40,802 nucleotides of DNA from Pseudomonas sp. UBA5706 (GTDB lineage: Bacteria; Pseudomonadota; Gammaproteobacteria; Pseudomonadales; Pseudomonadaceae), in assembly GCF_002419965.1 (NCBI RefSeq), contig NZ_DIHC01000003.1:1-40802 (forward strand), in the 5' to 3' direction. Both the position numbers and the translations under genes were made by a program. The notes under the pieces were generated by a model that did no database searches, had not been told where the DNA came from, and saw only the letters and a list, made by a program, of their open reading frames with translations. Below, piece by piece: positions 23,656-31,828 of the stretch; the stretch's first letter is position 1; every line of letters starts with the position of its first letter.

Positions 23656-24516
23656 TCAGTCTCCAAGCGGCAAGCCGTCTTCGCCGCCGCGGTAGTCGTC
23701 GAGTGCCAGCTTGATGCGGCGCAGACGTTCCTGATTGTCATCAGGGGCGATCAGCGCCAGTTCCGTGGCCAGCACATCGATGGTCAACAGCATGCCGTAG
23801 CGTGCCGCCGTCGGTTTATAGATGAAATTGGTTTCGGCGATCTGCAGTGGCAGCAGCACATCGGCAAGCTCTGCCAACGGTGAGCCGGGCAGGGTGATCG
23901 CCAGAATCTTCGCGCCGTAGCTGCGGGCCAGTCCCACGGCGTCCAGCAGCTCCGGCGTGCGCCCGCTCAGGGAGCAGACGATCAGGCTGTAATCGGGGCC
24001 AAGGGTGGCGGCGATCAAGCGCATCATGACCGGGTCGCGGCAGGCAGCAATGGGATAGCCGAGACGCACGAGGCGGGTCTGCAATTCTTCGCTGCACAGG
24101 CTGGAGCAGCCACCCATGCCGAAACTGTGGACCATGCGTGCTTGGGTTAGCAGGGCGACCGCGGCCTTGAAGCGGGTGTCGTCGAAACCCGCCAGATGCT
24201 GGCGCAGGGTGGATTCGATATCGCTGACGATCCGGGTGAAAAACGCTGACTGATCCGGCGCCTGTTCAGGCTTGAGAAAGCGACTGCCCACGCCGCTGGC
24301 CTGGGCCAGTTGCAGGCGCAGGTCGCGCAGGTCCTTGCAGCCAACCGAGCGGGCGAACCGCGACAGCGTGGCGCTGCTGACTTCGGCGCGCGTGGCCAGC
24401 TCGTCAAGGCTGGCGCCGGCGCAAAAGGCAACGTCGCTGAGAATCAGCCTGGCGATTCGCCCTTCGCCGGCGCTGAATGCGTCCTGGCGCGCGCGGATCT
24501 GATAAAGAATGTCCAC
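23656..24516 (-). CDS. RpiR-family transcriptional regulator with SIS domain
   Basis: The 286-residue protein has an N-terminal RpiR helix-turn-helix (GASLDELATRAEVSSATLSRF, about residues 34-53) and a C-terminal SIS phosphosugar-binding domain (about 120-250; MVHSFGMGGCSS, IVCSLSGRTPELLDA, ILAITLPGSPLA). It probably controls the operon in which it sits, in answer to an amino-sugar-like or other anionic ligand. The start is GTG at 24516, directly abutting the TAA of the permease gene (TAAGTG) with AGGTG before it, so translation is coupled. The next gene starts three bases after its stop. Confidence 0.9.
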   Translation of the reverse strand: MDILYQIRARQDAFSAGEGRIARLILSDVAFCAGASLDELATRAEVSSATLSRFARSVGCKDLRDLRLQLAQASGVGSRFLKPEQAPDQSAFFTRIVSDIESTLRQHLAGFDDTRFKAAVALLTQARMVHSFGMGGCSSLCSEELQTRLVRLGYPIAACRDPVMMRLIAATLGPDYSLIVCSLSGRTPELLDAVGLARSYGAKILAITLPGSPLAELADVLLPLQIAETNFIYKPTAARYGMLLTIDVLATELALIAPDDNQERLRRIKLALDDYRGGEDGLPLGD

Positions 24517-25866
24517 TTAAAGCACCTGTGCCAGACCCAGGGTCAGGACGAAGGCGATCACCGAGATCAGCGTCTCCAGCACCGTCCATGTCTTGAAGGT
24601 TTGCGCCACGGTCATGTTGAAATACTCCTTGATAAGCCAGAAACCGCCGTCGTTGACGTGGGAAAAGATCACCGAACCGGCGCCGGTGGCCAGCACCAGC
24701 AACTCGGGGTGCGGGTAGCCAAGCCCCGTCGCCACGGGTGCCACGATACCGGATGCAGTGGTCATCGCGACCGTCGCGGAGCCCGTCGCTACCCGCATCA
24801 ACGCTGCAAACAGCCAGCCCATGAGCAGCGGCGAAAGGTGGAAGTCCTGTGCCAGCCCGACGATTTCGTTGGTTACACCGCTGTCGACCAGGATTCGGTT
24901 CAGGCCGCCACCGGCGCCGACTAGCAGGGTAATGCTGGCAGTAGGCGCCAGGCATTGCTGGGTGAACTTGAGGATCGAGTCACGATTGAAGCCTTGGGCG
25001 ATGCCCAGGGTCCAGAAGCTCAGCAAAGTCGCCAGCAGCAGGGCGATGACCGAATTGCCGACGAACAGCAGCAAACTGTTGAAGGCGCTCCCGGGTGTAG
25101 AAATCAGATTGGCCCAGCCGCCCAACAGCATCAGCACCACCGGCAGCAGGAGGGTCGCCATGGTAATGGTGAAACTCGGCAGTTGCTGGCGTGGCTCGCG
25201 TTCCAGAAACTGTTTGGCCAGCGGGTTTTCATCAGGCAACTGAATGCGCGGGGCGATGAATTTGGCGTAGACGGGGCCGGCAATGATCGCGGTAGGGATG
25301 CCGATCAGGATCGCGTACAGCAGCGTCTGGCCCACCGAAGCCTGATACACCTGCACGGCCAGCATCGCTGCGGGGTGGGGTGGCACCAGCGCATGGACCA
25401 CCGACAGACCGGCGACCATCGGCAGGCCAACCATTAGCAGTGAAACCCCTACCTGGCGCGCCACTGTGAACGCAATCGGTACCAACAGCACGAAGCCGAC
25501 TTCGAAAAACAGCGGCAGGCCGACCAGAAAGGCGATGCAGACCATTGCCCAGTGTGCATTTCGCTCACCGAAGCGGGCAATCAGCGTGCGCGCCACCTGC
25601 TCGGCGCCTCCGGACTCGGCCATCATTTTGCCCAACATAGTGCCCAGGGCAACCACCAGCGCGATATGCCCGAGCGTCTTCCCGACCCCGCCTTCATAGG
25701 AGGCGACCACTGACGTTGCAGGCATTCCGGCAACGAGCGCCAGCCCGACCGAAATGAGGGTGATGACGACGAACGGGTTAAGACGAAAGCGCGCGATCAG
25801 CACGATCAGGGCGATGATGGCGACGGCGGCATAGATCAACAGAGACAAGCCGGTAGAGGGAGGCAT
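24517..25866 (-). CDS. GntP-family permease (second copy)
   Basis: The 449-residue permease is a paralogue of the protein at 8864-10216. It shares the GTMLGKMMAESGGAEQVA, VPPHPAAMLA, ATGSATVAM and SHVNDGGFWLIK blocks and the same overall length and membrane layout. In this operon its cargo is unlikely to be gluconate; an N-acyl-D-amino acid or a related organic anion is a better guess given the deacylase downstream. AAGGA precedes the ATG at 25866. It is the first gene of the permease-regulator-deacylase operon. Confidence 0.9.
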   Translation of the reverse strand: MPPSTGLSLLIYAAVAIIALIVLIARFRLNPFVVITLISVGLALVAGMPATSVVASYEGGVGKTLGHIALVVALGTMLGKMMAESGGAEQVARTLIARFGERNAHWAMVCIAFLVGLPLFFEVGFVLLVPIAFTVARQVGVSLLMVGLPMVAGLSVVHALVPPHPAAMLAVQVYQASVGQTLLYAILIGIPTAIIAGPVYAKFIAPRIQLPDENPLAKQFLEREPRQQLPSFTITMATLLLPVVLMLLGGWANLISTPGSAFNSLLLFVGNSVIALLLATLLSFWTLGIAQGFNRDSILKFTQQCLAPTASITLLVGAGGGLNRILVDSGVTNEIVGLAQDFHLSPLLMGWLFAALMRVATGSATVAMTTASGIVAPVATGLGYPHPELLVLATGAGSVIFSHVNDGGFWLIKEYFNMTVAQTFKTWTVLETLISVIAFVLTLGLAQVL

Positions 25867-26208
25867 GCGACGGTTCCTTGCAGAGAAAGTGAGGAGTCAG
25901 GGCTTGGCACGCCACTCAGGTCGGGCGCGGACAAGCGGTGAAAACAGTCTCGGCAGTAGGTCTCGCAAAGGGTTCGCAAAGCGCAATAGCAGGTAGGGAG
26001 CGACGATCACAGGCAGTCATTATTGTTATCTCTGATTTCGTGGTGAAAATTAAATTACACGAAGGCAGATAAATATATCAATTTATGAAAATTAATTTCT
26101 TTCTTTGGCCGGGATTCCGGTGGCAGCGCTGGTTGCCGACGAGCATGGGTCGCAGATTGTCACCGTCGGCCAGCAGCACCGCTGGCCGGGATCACCCTGG
26201 CGGATGGA
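25867..26208. other. Intergenic region upstream of the permease operon
   Basis: Besides the two AT-rich palindromes, no gene or RNA is supportable here. The promoter of the permease operon should lie within it. Confidence 0.5.
26044..26100. promoter_or_regulatory. Two AT-rich palindromes before the permease-rpiR-deacylase operon
   Basis: TGAAAATTAAATTACA (26044-26059) is symmetric at 12 of 16 positions, and a similar TGAAAATTAATTTCT lies at 26086-26100. Sites of the form TGWAA...TTWCA are usual for RpiR-family proteins such as HexR. They lie about 180-235 bases before the operon's first gene, in an AT-rich island. Confidence 0.5.
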
Positions 26209-27189
26209 TCATCCTGCGCTGAACCTGTCGCGATAGGCCTGCGGCGTCACCGATACAGTGCGCAGGAAGCTGCGGCGCAGCGTCTCTTCGGTGCCGAAGC
26301 CGCACCGGGCGGCGATACGTTTGATAGGCAACGCGCTGTCTCCCAGCAGGCGGCGCGCCGCCTCAACGCGCAGTTGTTCGATCGCCCTCGCCGGGGTATG
26401 GCCGGTGTGGGCGCGGTAGTGGCGCACGAAGCTGCGTTCGCTCATCCCGACCTGCGCGGCGAGGGTCGCAACCGACAGATCGCTGGCCAGGTTGTCGAGA
26501 ATCCACGCGTGCAGATCACCGAAACGGCTGTCCTGGCCCCGCGTGGCGTGTTGCATCGACAGCGCGGTGCTGAACTGGGACTGACCGCCGGGGCGCTTGA
26601 GGAACACCACCAGATCCCGCGCCACTGCCAGGGCGACACCGCGCCCCAGATCGGCTTCCACCATTGCCAGCGCCAGATCGATGCCCGCCGTCACGCCGGC
26701 TGAGGTCCACAATGCGCCTTCGTTGATGAAGATCGGCTCGGGATCAACCTGCACACCCGGGTAGCGGCGGGCCAGCTCGTCGCAGCTGTCCCAGTGCGTG
26801 ACCACCCGGTGCCCCTCCAGGATGCCCGCTTCGGCGAGCAGGAATGCGCCAGTGCACACCGAGGCGATCCGCCGCGCACTTGCCGCTCGATCGCGCACCC
26901 AGCGCAACAGGTTTTGATCCCGCACCGCGGCGTGCACCCCGCGGCCGCCAGCGATGATCAGTGTGTCCGAGGGCGTTGCCGGCAGCGGGTGGGTGTGCAG
27001 CCCCAATCCTGCAGAAGAGACGACGCAGCCCTTTTGGTGGGCAATGACGCTGAGTGAGTAGGGCGCCGCACGTCCGTGTTGCGCCGCATGAACATTGGCC
27101 GATGCGAAAACCTGCAGCGGCCCGGTGACATCGAGCAACTGCACGTTAGGGAAGGCCAGGATGTGAATCGACCTGAGTGCGATAGTCAT
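26209..27189 (-). CDS. GlxA-type regulator: DJ-1/PfpI domain plus AraC DNA-binding domain
   Basis: The 326-residue protein has a class-I glutaminase-like (DJ-1/PfpI) domain in residues 1-170, with FPNVQLLDVTGPLQVF, IIAGGRG, and the nucleophile elbow SVCTGAFLLAEAG, then an AraC double helix-turn-helix in about 220-320 (LSVATLAAQVGMSERSFVRH, IKRIAARCGFGTEETLRRSF). Regulators of this class (GlxA, CdhR, GbdR, ArgR) sense small nitrogen compounds. The elbow Cys is retained. It lies 87 bases downstream of the MFS gene on the same strand, and its DJ-1 part resembles the isonitrile hydratase at 29013. Confidence 0.9.
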   Translation of the reverse strand: MTIALRSIHILAFPNVQLLDVTGPLQVFASANVHAAQHGRAAPYSLSVIAHQKGCVVSSAGLGLHTHPLPATPSDTLIIAGGRGVHAAVRDQNLLRWVRDRAASARRIASVCTGAFLLAEAGILEGHRVVTHWDSCDELARRYPGVQVDPEPIFINEGALWTSAGVTAGIDLALAMVEADLGRGVALAVARDLVVFLKRPGGQSQFSTALSMQHATRGQDSRFGDLHAWILDNLASDLSVATLAAQVGMSERSFVRHYRAHTGHTPARAIEQLRVEAARRLLGDSALPIKRIAARCGFGTEETLRRSFLRTVSVTPQAYRDRFSAG

Positions 27190-27276
27190 GGGTGAGCGCC
27201 GCCTGGAAAACAGAAATATCCTACGTCAACACTGTTTTTGTACAGACCACATCCACCGAGCATAACGATAAGCGCC

Positions 27277-28557
27277 TCATTGTTCGTGGGTTATACCTGC
27301 TCCGAGCCGTCGTATGGCGACGGAGAGAAACCCCATCAGGCAAACGAGTCCTCCAACGATCCCCATCACAACAAATAGCCAGCGTATGTCGATCAGCTCC
27401 CCCAAAGGGGTGATCAATGCCAGTCCGAGCGGAGCACCCAGTCCCAGCAGCATATTCATCAACGAAAGAACCCGCCCCTGCTGGTGATTGGGAATACTGC
27501 TTTGCAGAAGGGCCGTCAGCGGAGCCTCTCCCAAAATAAAGGTCAGACTGCTAAGCATCCAACAGACAGTGGCAATTCCAAACAGACTGGCTGGCATCAG
27601 ACCCGTCAGCGCGATGGCAAAGCTTGAGACTGAAAGTCCCAGCATCCAGGAAATTTTTTTGCGTGGCGCGAAGAAGGCCACAACGAGCCCCCCGACGATT
27701 ATCCCTGCGCCCGCCATGCCCTCAATTAGCGCAACATCCGGCGCGCTACCGCCAAAGTGCGTCTTCACAAGCAAAGGAGCTAATGTGAATGCGGGCGAGG
27801 TCGTCAGCATCAAAACGCCAATCATCAGGTAAAGGCGCCGTAAGCCGGGATGACCCCAGACCACATTCAAGCCTTCTTTAAACTCCCCCCATAGGCCTGA
27901 CAGGCCAGCACGACTGTGGGTCAAGATTTGCGGAATACGGTAGATAAGCAAAGGCAAACATCCCAGCAGCGCTGTAAAGACGTCGATGGACAACGCCCAG
28001 CCCAATGGCATCACACTCATGGCGAGTGCCCCCAAAGGGGCGGCCGCAACCAGCGTTATTCCCTGCATAGTCTGGTTCAGACCTGCGGCTCGGGATAAGA
28101 AGCTGCGCGGTACCAGCATGGCAACACTGGCTGATGCGGCCGGCATCTGAAAGGATTGCATGGAACTGCGTATAAATAGCATGGTGAAAACGTGCCATAA
28201 CTCAATACGTTCACTCAGAAACAGCGCTATCAATACCAACATACACAGGGCGCTTACTGTATCAGCGACGATCATCAGCATACGCCGGCTATAACGGTCA
28301 GCGAATGTGCCACCCAGCGGACTTATTAGTGCCTGTGGCAATAACGCTGCCGTACCGGCAATGGCCAATGTCGCGATACTGCCGGTGGTATCTGTTATCC
28401 ACCAAATAAGAATAAATTGGGTTAATGCTGAGCCAACCAAGGACAGCGCTTGCCCGGAGAATATGGCCCAGAAGCGCAGCCGCCACTCGGGATTGGAATC
28501 GTAAAACGAATCCGCGAGCGACGTATCTTTTGCTCCGGAAATACTGGGTGTGGTCAT
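27277..28557 (-). CDS. MFS exporter, MFS_3 (EntS / macrolide-efflux-like) type, low GC
   Basis: The 426-residue protein has about 12 membrane spans and the MFS inter-helix motif GGTFADRYSRR (about residues 81-91). Its N-terminus (FRFWAIFSGQALSLVGSALTQF-like) is typical of the MFS_3 group, which includes the enterobactin exporter EntS and Mef-type drug pumps. It should export a small molecule across the inner membrane. Composition is unlike its neighbours: the 60 bases from 27601 and 28201 are 48% and 45% GC, while 60 bases of the next gene (26281) are 65%. That suggests recent transfer. The ribosome binding site is weak. It reads away from the isonitrile hydratase gene. Confidence 0.87.
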   Translation of the reverse strand: MTTPSISGAKDTSLADSFYDSNPEWRLRFWAIFSGQALSLVGSALTQFILIWWITDTTGSIATLAIAGTAALLPQALISPLGGTFADRYSRRMLMIVADTVSALCMLVLIALFLSERIELWHVFTMLFIRSSMQSFQMPAASASVAMLVPRSFLSRAAGLNQTMQGITLVAAAPLGALAMSVMPLGWALSIDVFTALLGCLPLLIYRIPQILTHSRAGLSGLWGEFKEGLNVVWGHPGLRRLYLMIGVLMLTTSPAFTLAPLLVKTHFGGSAPDVALIEGMAGAGIIVGGLVVAFFAPRKKISWMLGLSVSSFAIALTGLMPASLFGIATVCWMLSSLTFILGEAPLTALLQSSIPNHQQGRVLSLMNMLLGLGAPLGLALITPLGELIDIRWLFVVMGIVGGLVCLMGFLSVAIRRLGAGITHEQ

Positions 28558-29012
28558 GCTGGGAAAGCCTGTTAATCATCGTAGGCAGAAAGTGCAAACA
28601 CATAGATGTCCGCATTCGATTCGGCATGTTGATAACCCGTCCGGCCTGGGAGCGGTGAGCTGATTGTCAGATAATTAAATTCGCCAACATGCAAACCTCG
28701 ACAGTAAGAAAATGCGTTGGCGATGATAACAGCGGAGTTCCATGATGAAAAAAGCGATTTATTGTAACGAGCCTTATCGGTAAAAATCACATAGGTGGCA
28801 GCCAACCAGCCACGTTTAAGAACAATGCAGAAACGCGTTATCTGTGCCTTTAGTTCAGGAACTTCCGTTTTCCAGGCGAACCTCGGGCGATATCTTCGCT
28901 GAATTGGCGGAAACTGTTGGGTTAATGGCGTAACCGCCAAAATGGATCTGGCTACAGTGAGCGCGTTCACTGACTCAAGTACGAAAATCCCCACCCTACA
29001 GGAGCGCACTTT
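28558..29012. other. Divergent intergenic region between MFS and isonitrile hydratase genes
   Basis: No gene is supportable; a minus-strand frame from 28572 to 29114 overlaps the next gene and looks spurious. Near the right end are two short inverted repeats, GGTTAATGGCGTAACC (28920-28935) and GTGAGCGCGTTCAC (28957-28970), that could be operators for the downstream gene. The left part is AT-richer, like the MFS gene. Confidence 0.4.
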
Positions 29013-29708
29013 ATGACTCTGCACATCGGTCTGCTGGTATTTCCCAAGGTTCAGCAGTTGGATCTGACCGGTCCTTACGACGTTTTTGCCAGCATACCCG
29101 GCGTGACCGTGCACCTGGTCTGGAAGAACCTCGATTCGCTGCTGTCTAGCACCGGACTGAATCTGCTGCCGACCCGGACTTTCGACGATTGCCCCGATCT
29201 GGACGTGATCTGTGTGCCAGGCGGCCTTGGCATTGATGCCTTGCTGGAGGACGCAGAGACACTGAACTTCATCAAGCGACAGGCAAACAATGTGCGCTAC
29301 GTGACGTCAGTGTGTACCGGGACGCTGGTATTGGGGGCGGCCGGCCTACTTGAAGGCAAGCGTGCGACCACGCACTGGGCGTCTCATGATTTGCTAGAGC
29401 AATTCGGCGCGATCCCGGTTCAGGAGCGTGTGGTGCGCGACGGCAATCTGATGACCGGTGGCGGGGTGACGGCAGGCATTGACTTCGCGCTGACCCTGAT
29501 CGGCGAGCTCTTCGATACCGACATTGCCCAGACTATCCAGCTGCAAATCGAATATGCCCCGGCGCCGCCTTTTGATGCTGGTCGTCCGGACACCGCGCCT
29601 GCCGCTGTGCTGGCTGTCGCAAAAGAGCGTGCGGCGCCAGGGCTCGAAGCGCGTCGACGGATCGTCGAACGAGTAGCGGCAGTGCGTGGTCAAGCCTTTG
29701 GCGGTTGA
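29013..29708 (+). CDS. inhA: Isonitrile hydratase (DJ-1/PfpI family)
   Basis: The 231-residue protein matches the known Pseudomonas isonitrile hydratase closely in length and sequence (QQLDLTGPYDVFAS, DVICVPGG, YVTSVCTGTLVLGAAGLLEG, ATTHWASHDLL, GGGVTAGIDFALTL, QLQIEYAPAPPFDAG). The enzyme hydrates isonitriles to N-substituted formamides. The nucleophile C101 is present with T102 beside it and D17 in the QQLDLTG loop. It is cytosolic. AGGAG lies eight bases before the ATG. Its stop overlaps the end of the convergent TetR gene by 19 bases. Confidence 0.92.
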   Translation: MTLHIGLLVFPKVQQLDLTGPYDVFASIPGVTVHLVWKNLDSLLSSTGLNLLPTRTFDDCPDLDVICVPGGLGIDALLEDAETLNFIKRQANNVRYVTSVCTGTLVLGAAGLLEGKRATTHWASHDLLEQFGAIPVQERVVRDGNLMTGGGVTAGIDFALTLIGELFDTDIAQTIQLQIEYAPAPPFDAGRPDTAPAAVLAVAKERAAPGLEARRRIVERVAAVRGQAFGG

Positions 29709-30319
29709 GCCTTGATCTCGTACCAGCAAAGAAACAGATCCAGGGCCGACTCCACCACGGGCAGCTGTTTGTCAGGTGCCAGTAGCGGTTCGTTCAGGGT
29801 GACCTGAGGCCAGAAGGCAAACGCCTTGAGCAGCGCGTGAATCTGAGACGCGGCGAAACCCGGGTCGACGGCCTTGAGGCGGCCGTCCTGCTGGGCACCG
29901 CGGACCCAGACGGTGAAGGTCTCTTCGCGCTCATTGAGGCGATTGACCCAGGCCTGCGCACGTTCGGGAGAGTGGATGGTGGCGCCAATAGCGACCCGCG
30001 CAAGGTCAATGAAGTTGCTGTCACCGAGCGTTTTCATCTTGGCGCTCAGCAGTTCGCGCAGTTGATCACGCAGCGGGACGTCGCAGCGGTAGGCGGCATC
30101 AGGTTGCGCGGTGGCCCTGGCCCAAAGACGCTGGAGCATCTCCGAAAACAGTTCTTCCTTGCTCGGGAAATGGTTGTAGACCGTGCGTTTTGAAACTTCC
30201 GCCCGGGCCGCGATGCGGTCCATGCTGGTGACTTCGAAACCGTTGTCACGGAATTCGGCAATGGCCGCCTGCACGATGGATTCGCGTTTACGGTCGGTCA
30301 GGCGCAGCGGAAGAGTCAT
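29690..30319 (-). CDS. TetR-family transcriptional regulator
   Basis: The 209-residue protein has the TetR helix-turn-helix at about residues 10-55 (RKRESIVQAAIAEFRDNGF, TSMDRIAARAEVSKRTVYNHF) and a helical ligand and dimer domain behind it. The start at 30319 gives a normal N-terminus. It is divergent from the MBL-fold hydrolase gene, and the 228 bases between them hold two copies of a TetR-like operator motif, so it most likely represses that gene and itself. Its 3' end overlaps inhA tail to tail. Confidence 0.9.
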   Translation of the reverse strand: MTLPLRLTDRKRESIVQAAIAEFRDNGFEVTSMDRIAARAEVSKRTVYNHFPSKEELFSEMLQRLWARATAQPDAAYRCDVPLRDQLRELLSAKMKTLGDSNFIDLARVAIGATIHSPERAQAWVNRLNEREETFTVWVRGAQQDGRLKAVDPGFAASQIHALLKAFAFWPQVTLNEPLLAPDKQLPVVESALDLFLCWYEIKAQPPKA

Positions 30320-30379
30320 GGCATCGCTTCTAAGGGGTTGGGTCAGGCCAGGGGATCACTGGATACACTGACAGTAAAT

Positions 30380-30442
30380 TACACCGAGCAGTTTACTTCC
30401 GTTTGCGGATCGTTCAAGCTAGAAACTACACCGTGTAGTGTA
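30380..30442. promoter_or_regulatory. Two copies of a probable TetR operator
   Basis: TACACCGAGCAGTTTA (30380-30395) and TACACCGTGTAGTGTA (30427-30442) are alike at 13 of 16 positions and repeat directly 47 bases apart. The second forms part of ACTACACCGTGTAGT (30425-30439), a perfect palindrome around its central C. Their place between a TetR gene and its divergent neighbour makes them good operator candidates. Confidence 0.75.
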
Positions 30443-30547
30443 AAATCCTGTTACAACTTCCTCCTTACTTCTTCGCGTCGTATGCAACATTCTGCAACGC
30501 CTCCGCCGTTGCAGAAACCTCCACCCGTTTCATGGAGTCAGCACCTC

Positions 30548-31657
30548 ATGGCCTCGCTCGAAAAAAACCTCGATAACGTTGCTCCGTTGCCCGTCCTTTC
30601 CCGAAAGGAGGGCCGCTATCGCAATCACAAGCCGATGAAGCGTTCCGGGTTCTTCAAGACCATGCGTATTTTCTGGAACGCCATGGTCAACAAGCCTCGG
30701 CACACGCGTCCGTTGGGCGAGATTCCGGTCCAACCGCTGTCCCGCCAACAGTTGCTGGCCGCGCCAAACAACACGGTGTATCGGCTTGGTCACTCCACGG
30801 TGCTGCTGAAACTGCGCAATCAGTATTTCCTTACCGACCCGGTGTTCGCCGAACGCGCATCGCCCATTCAGTGGGCCGGCCCTCGGCGTTTTCACCAGCC
30901 GCCCATCAGCCTGGAAGATTTGCCGCCATTGAAGGCCGTGATTCTTTCGCACAATCATTACGATCACCTCGACCACATGAGCATTCAGGTGCTCAAAGAC
31001 AAGGCTGAGCACTTCATCGCGCCGCTTGGGGTGGGCGACACGCTGATCGAGTGGGGTGTTCCTGCAGCGAAGGTGCAGCAGTTGAACTGGTGGCACTCAA
31101 CGGAAATACACGGCATTCGTTTCGTTGCCACGCCCGCCCAGCACTTTTCCGGGCGCAGCTTGCGCGACGCCAACCAGACGCTGTGGGCATCGTGGGTGAT
31201 GATCGACGGCCAGCAGCGGATTTTCTTCAGTGGCGACACCGGCTACCACGACGGCTTCAAGATGATCGGCGAGCAATACGGGCCGTTCGACCTCACCCTG
31301 ATGGAAACCGGCGCTTACGATGCCGAGTGGCCTGATGTGCACATGCAGCCGGAAGAAACATTGCAGGCGCATATCGACGTGCGCGGCAAATGGCTGCTGC
31401 CGATTCATAACGGCACGTTCGATTTGGCCATGCACGCCTGGCACGAGCCGTTCGACCGGATCCTGAACCTGGCCTGGGACCGCAGCATCAGTATCACCAC
31501 GCCGCAAATGGGCCAGGCGTTCTACATCGATTATCCCAGTCGGGGCGAAGCGTGGTGGCTGAAAGTCGAGAACGCGGTCGAAAGCGGCAATCCGACATCA
31601 CCACGTTGTGGGCGTCGTTGCAATCGCCGGCCAGAACGGGCTGCCAGTCGCGGATAG
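30548..31657 (+). CDS. MBL-fold metallo-hydrolase (UlaG/RomA-like)
   Basis: The 369-residue protein is a metallo-beta-lactamase-fold hydrolase of the RomA / N-acyl-phosphatidylethanolamine phospholipase D-like group. Zinc ligands are seen in LSHNHYDHLDH (HxHxDH, about residues 134-140), TPAQHFSGRS, FFSGDTGYHD, and a late MPIHNGT-like His (LLPIHNGTFDLAMHAW). Its substrate is not known. The ATG at 30548 is chosen because GGAG lies upstream; the frame is open from 30338, but that part crosses the operators. The last 25 or so residues (from about 31585) are rich in Arg, Cys and Pro and unlike the family, so a small frameshift near the end is possible. Confidence 0.85.
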   Translation: MASLEKNLDNVAPLPVLSRKEGRYRNHKPMKRSGFFKTMRIFWNAMVNKPRHTRPLGEIPVQPLSRQQLLAAPNNTVYRLGHSTVLLKLRNQYFLTDPVFAERASPIQWAGPRRFHQPPISLEDLPPLKAVILSHNHYDHLDHMSIQVLKDKAEHFIAPLGVGDTLIEWGVPAAKVQQLNWWHSTEIHGIRFVATPAQHFSGRSLRDANQTLWASWVMIDGQQRIFFSGDTGYHDGFKMIGEQYGPFDLTLMETGAYDAEWPDVHMQPEETLQAHIDVRGKWLLPIHNGTFDLAMHAWHEPFDRILNLAWDRSISITTPQMGQAFYIDYPSRGEAWWLKVENAVESGNPTSPRCGRRCNRRPERAASRG

Positions 31658-31828
31658 GCTGCGAGATTCCAGAATGGCGTTGCTCATGCAACGCTCTGTC
31701 GCCATTCAGGGGTGTGAAACATTGATTCCGGCCATCCTGATTTTTAAATCGCTCTCGGCAGTTTTCAGTTTGTCGCGTACCTGACCCTCGCTGCCTAATG
31801 ACGATCCGATCATTTCAAGGCGAGCACT

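Noticed and set aside
28572..29114. 180-residue minus-strand frame before inhA
   Set aside because: It overlaps the inhA start by 100 bases, lacks a ribosome site, and shows no protein-like pattern.
31672..31707. Stem-loop GAATGGCG/CGCCATTC after the MBL-fold gene
   Set aside because: It can fold, with an inner GCGTTGC/GCAACGC option, but has no T-tract and the two foldings compete. I do not call it a terminator.
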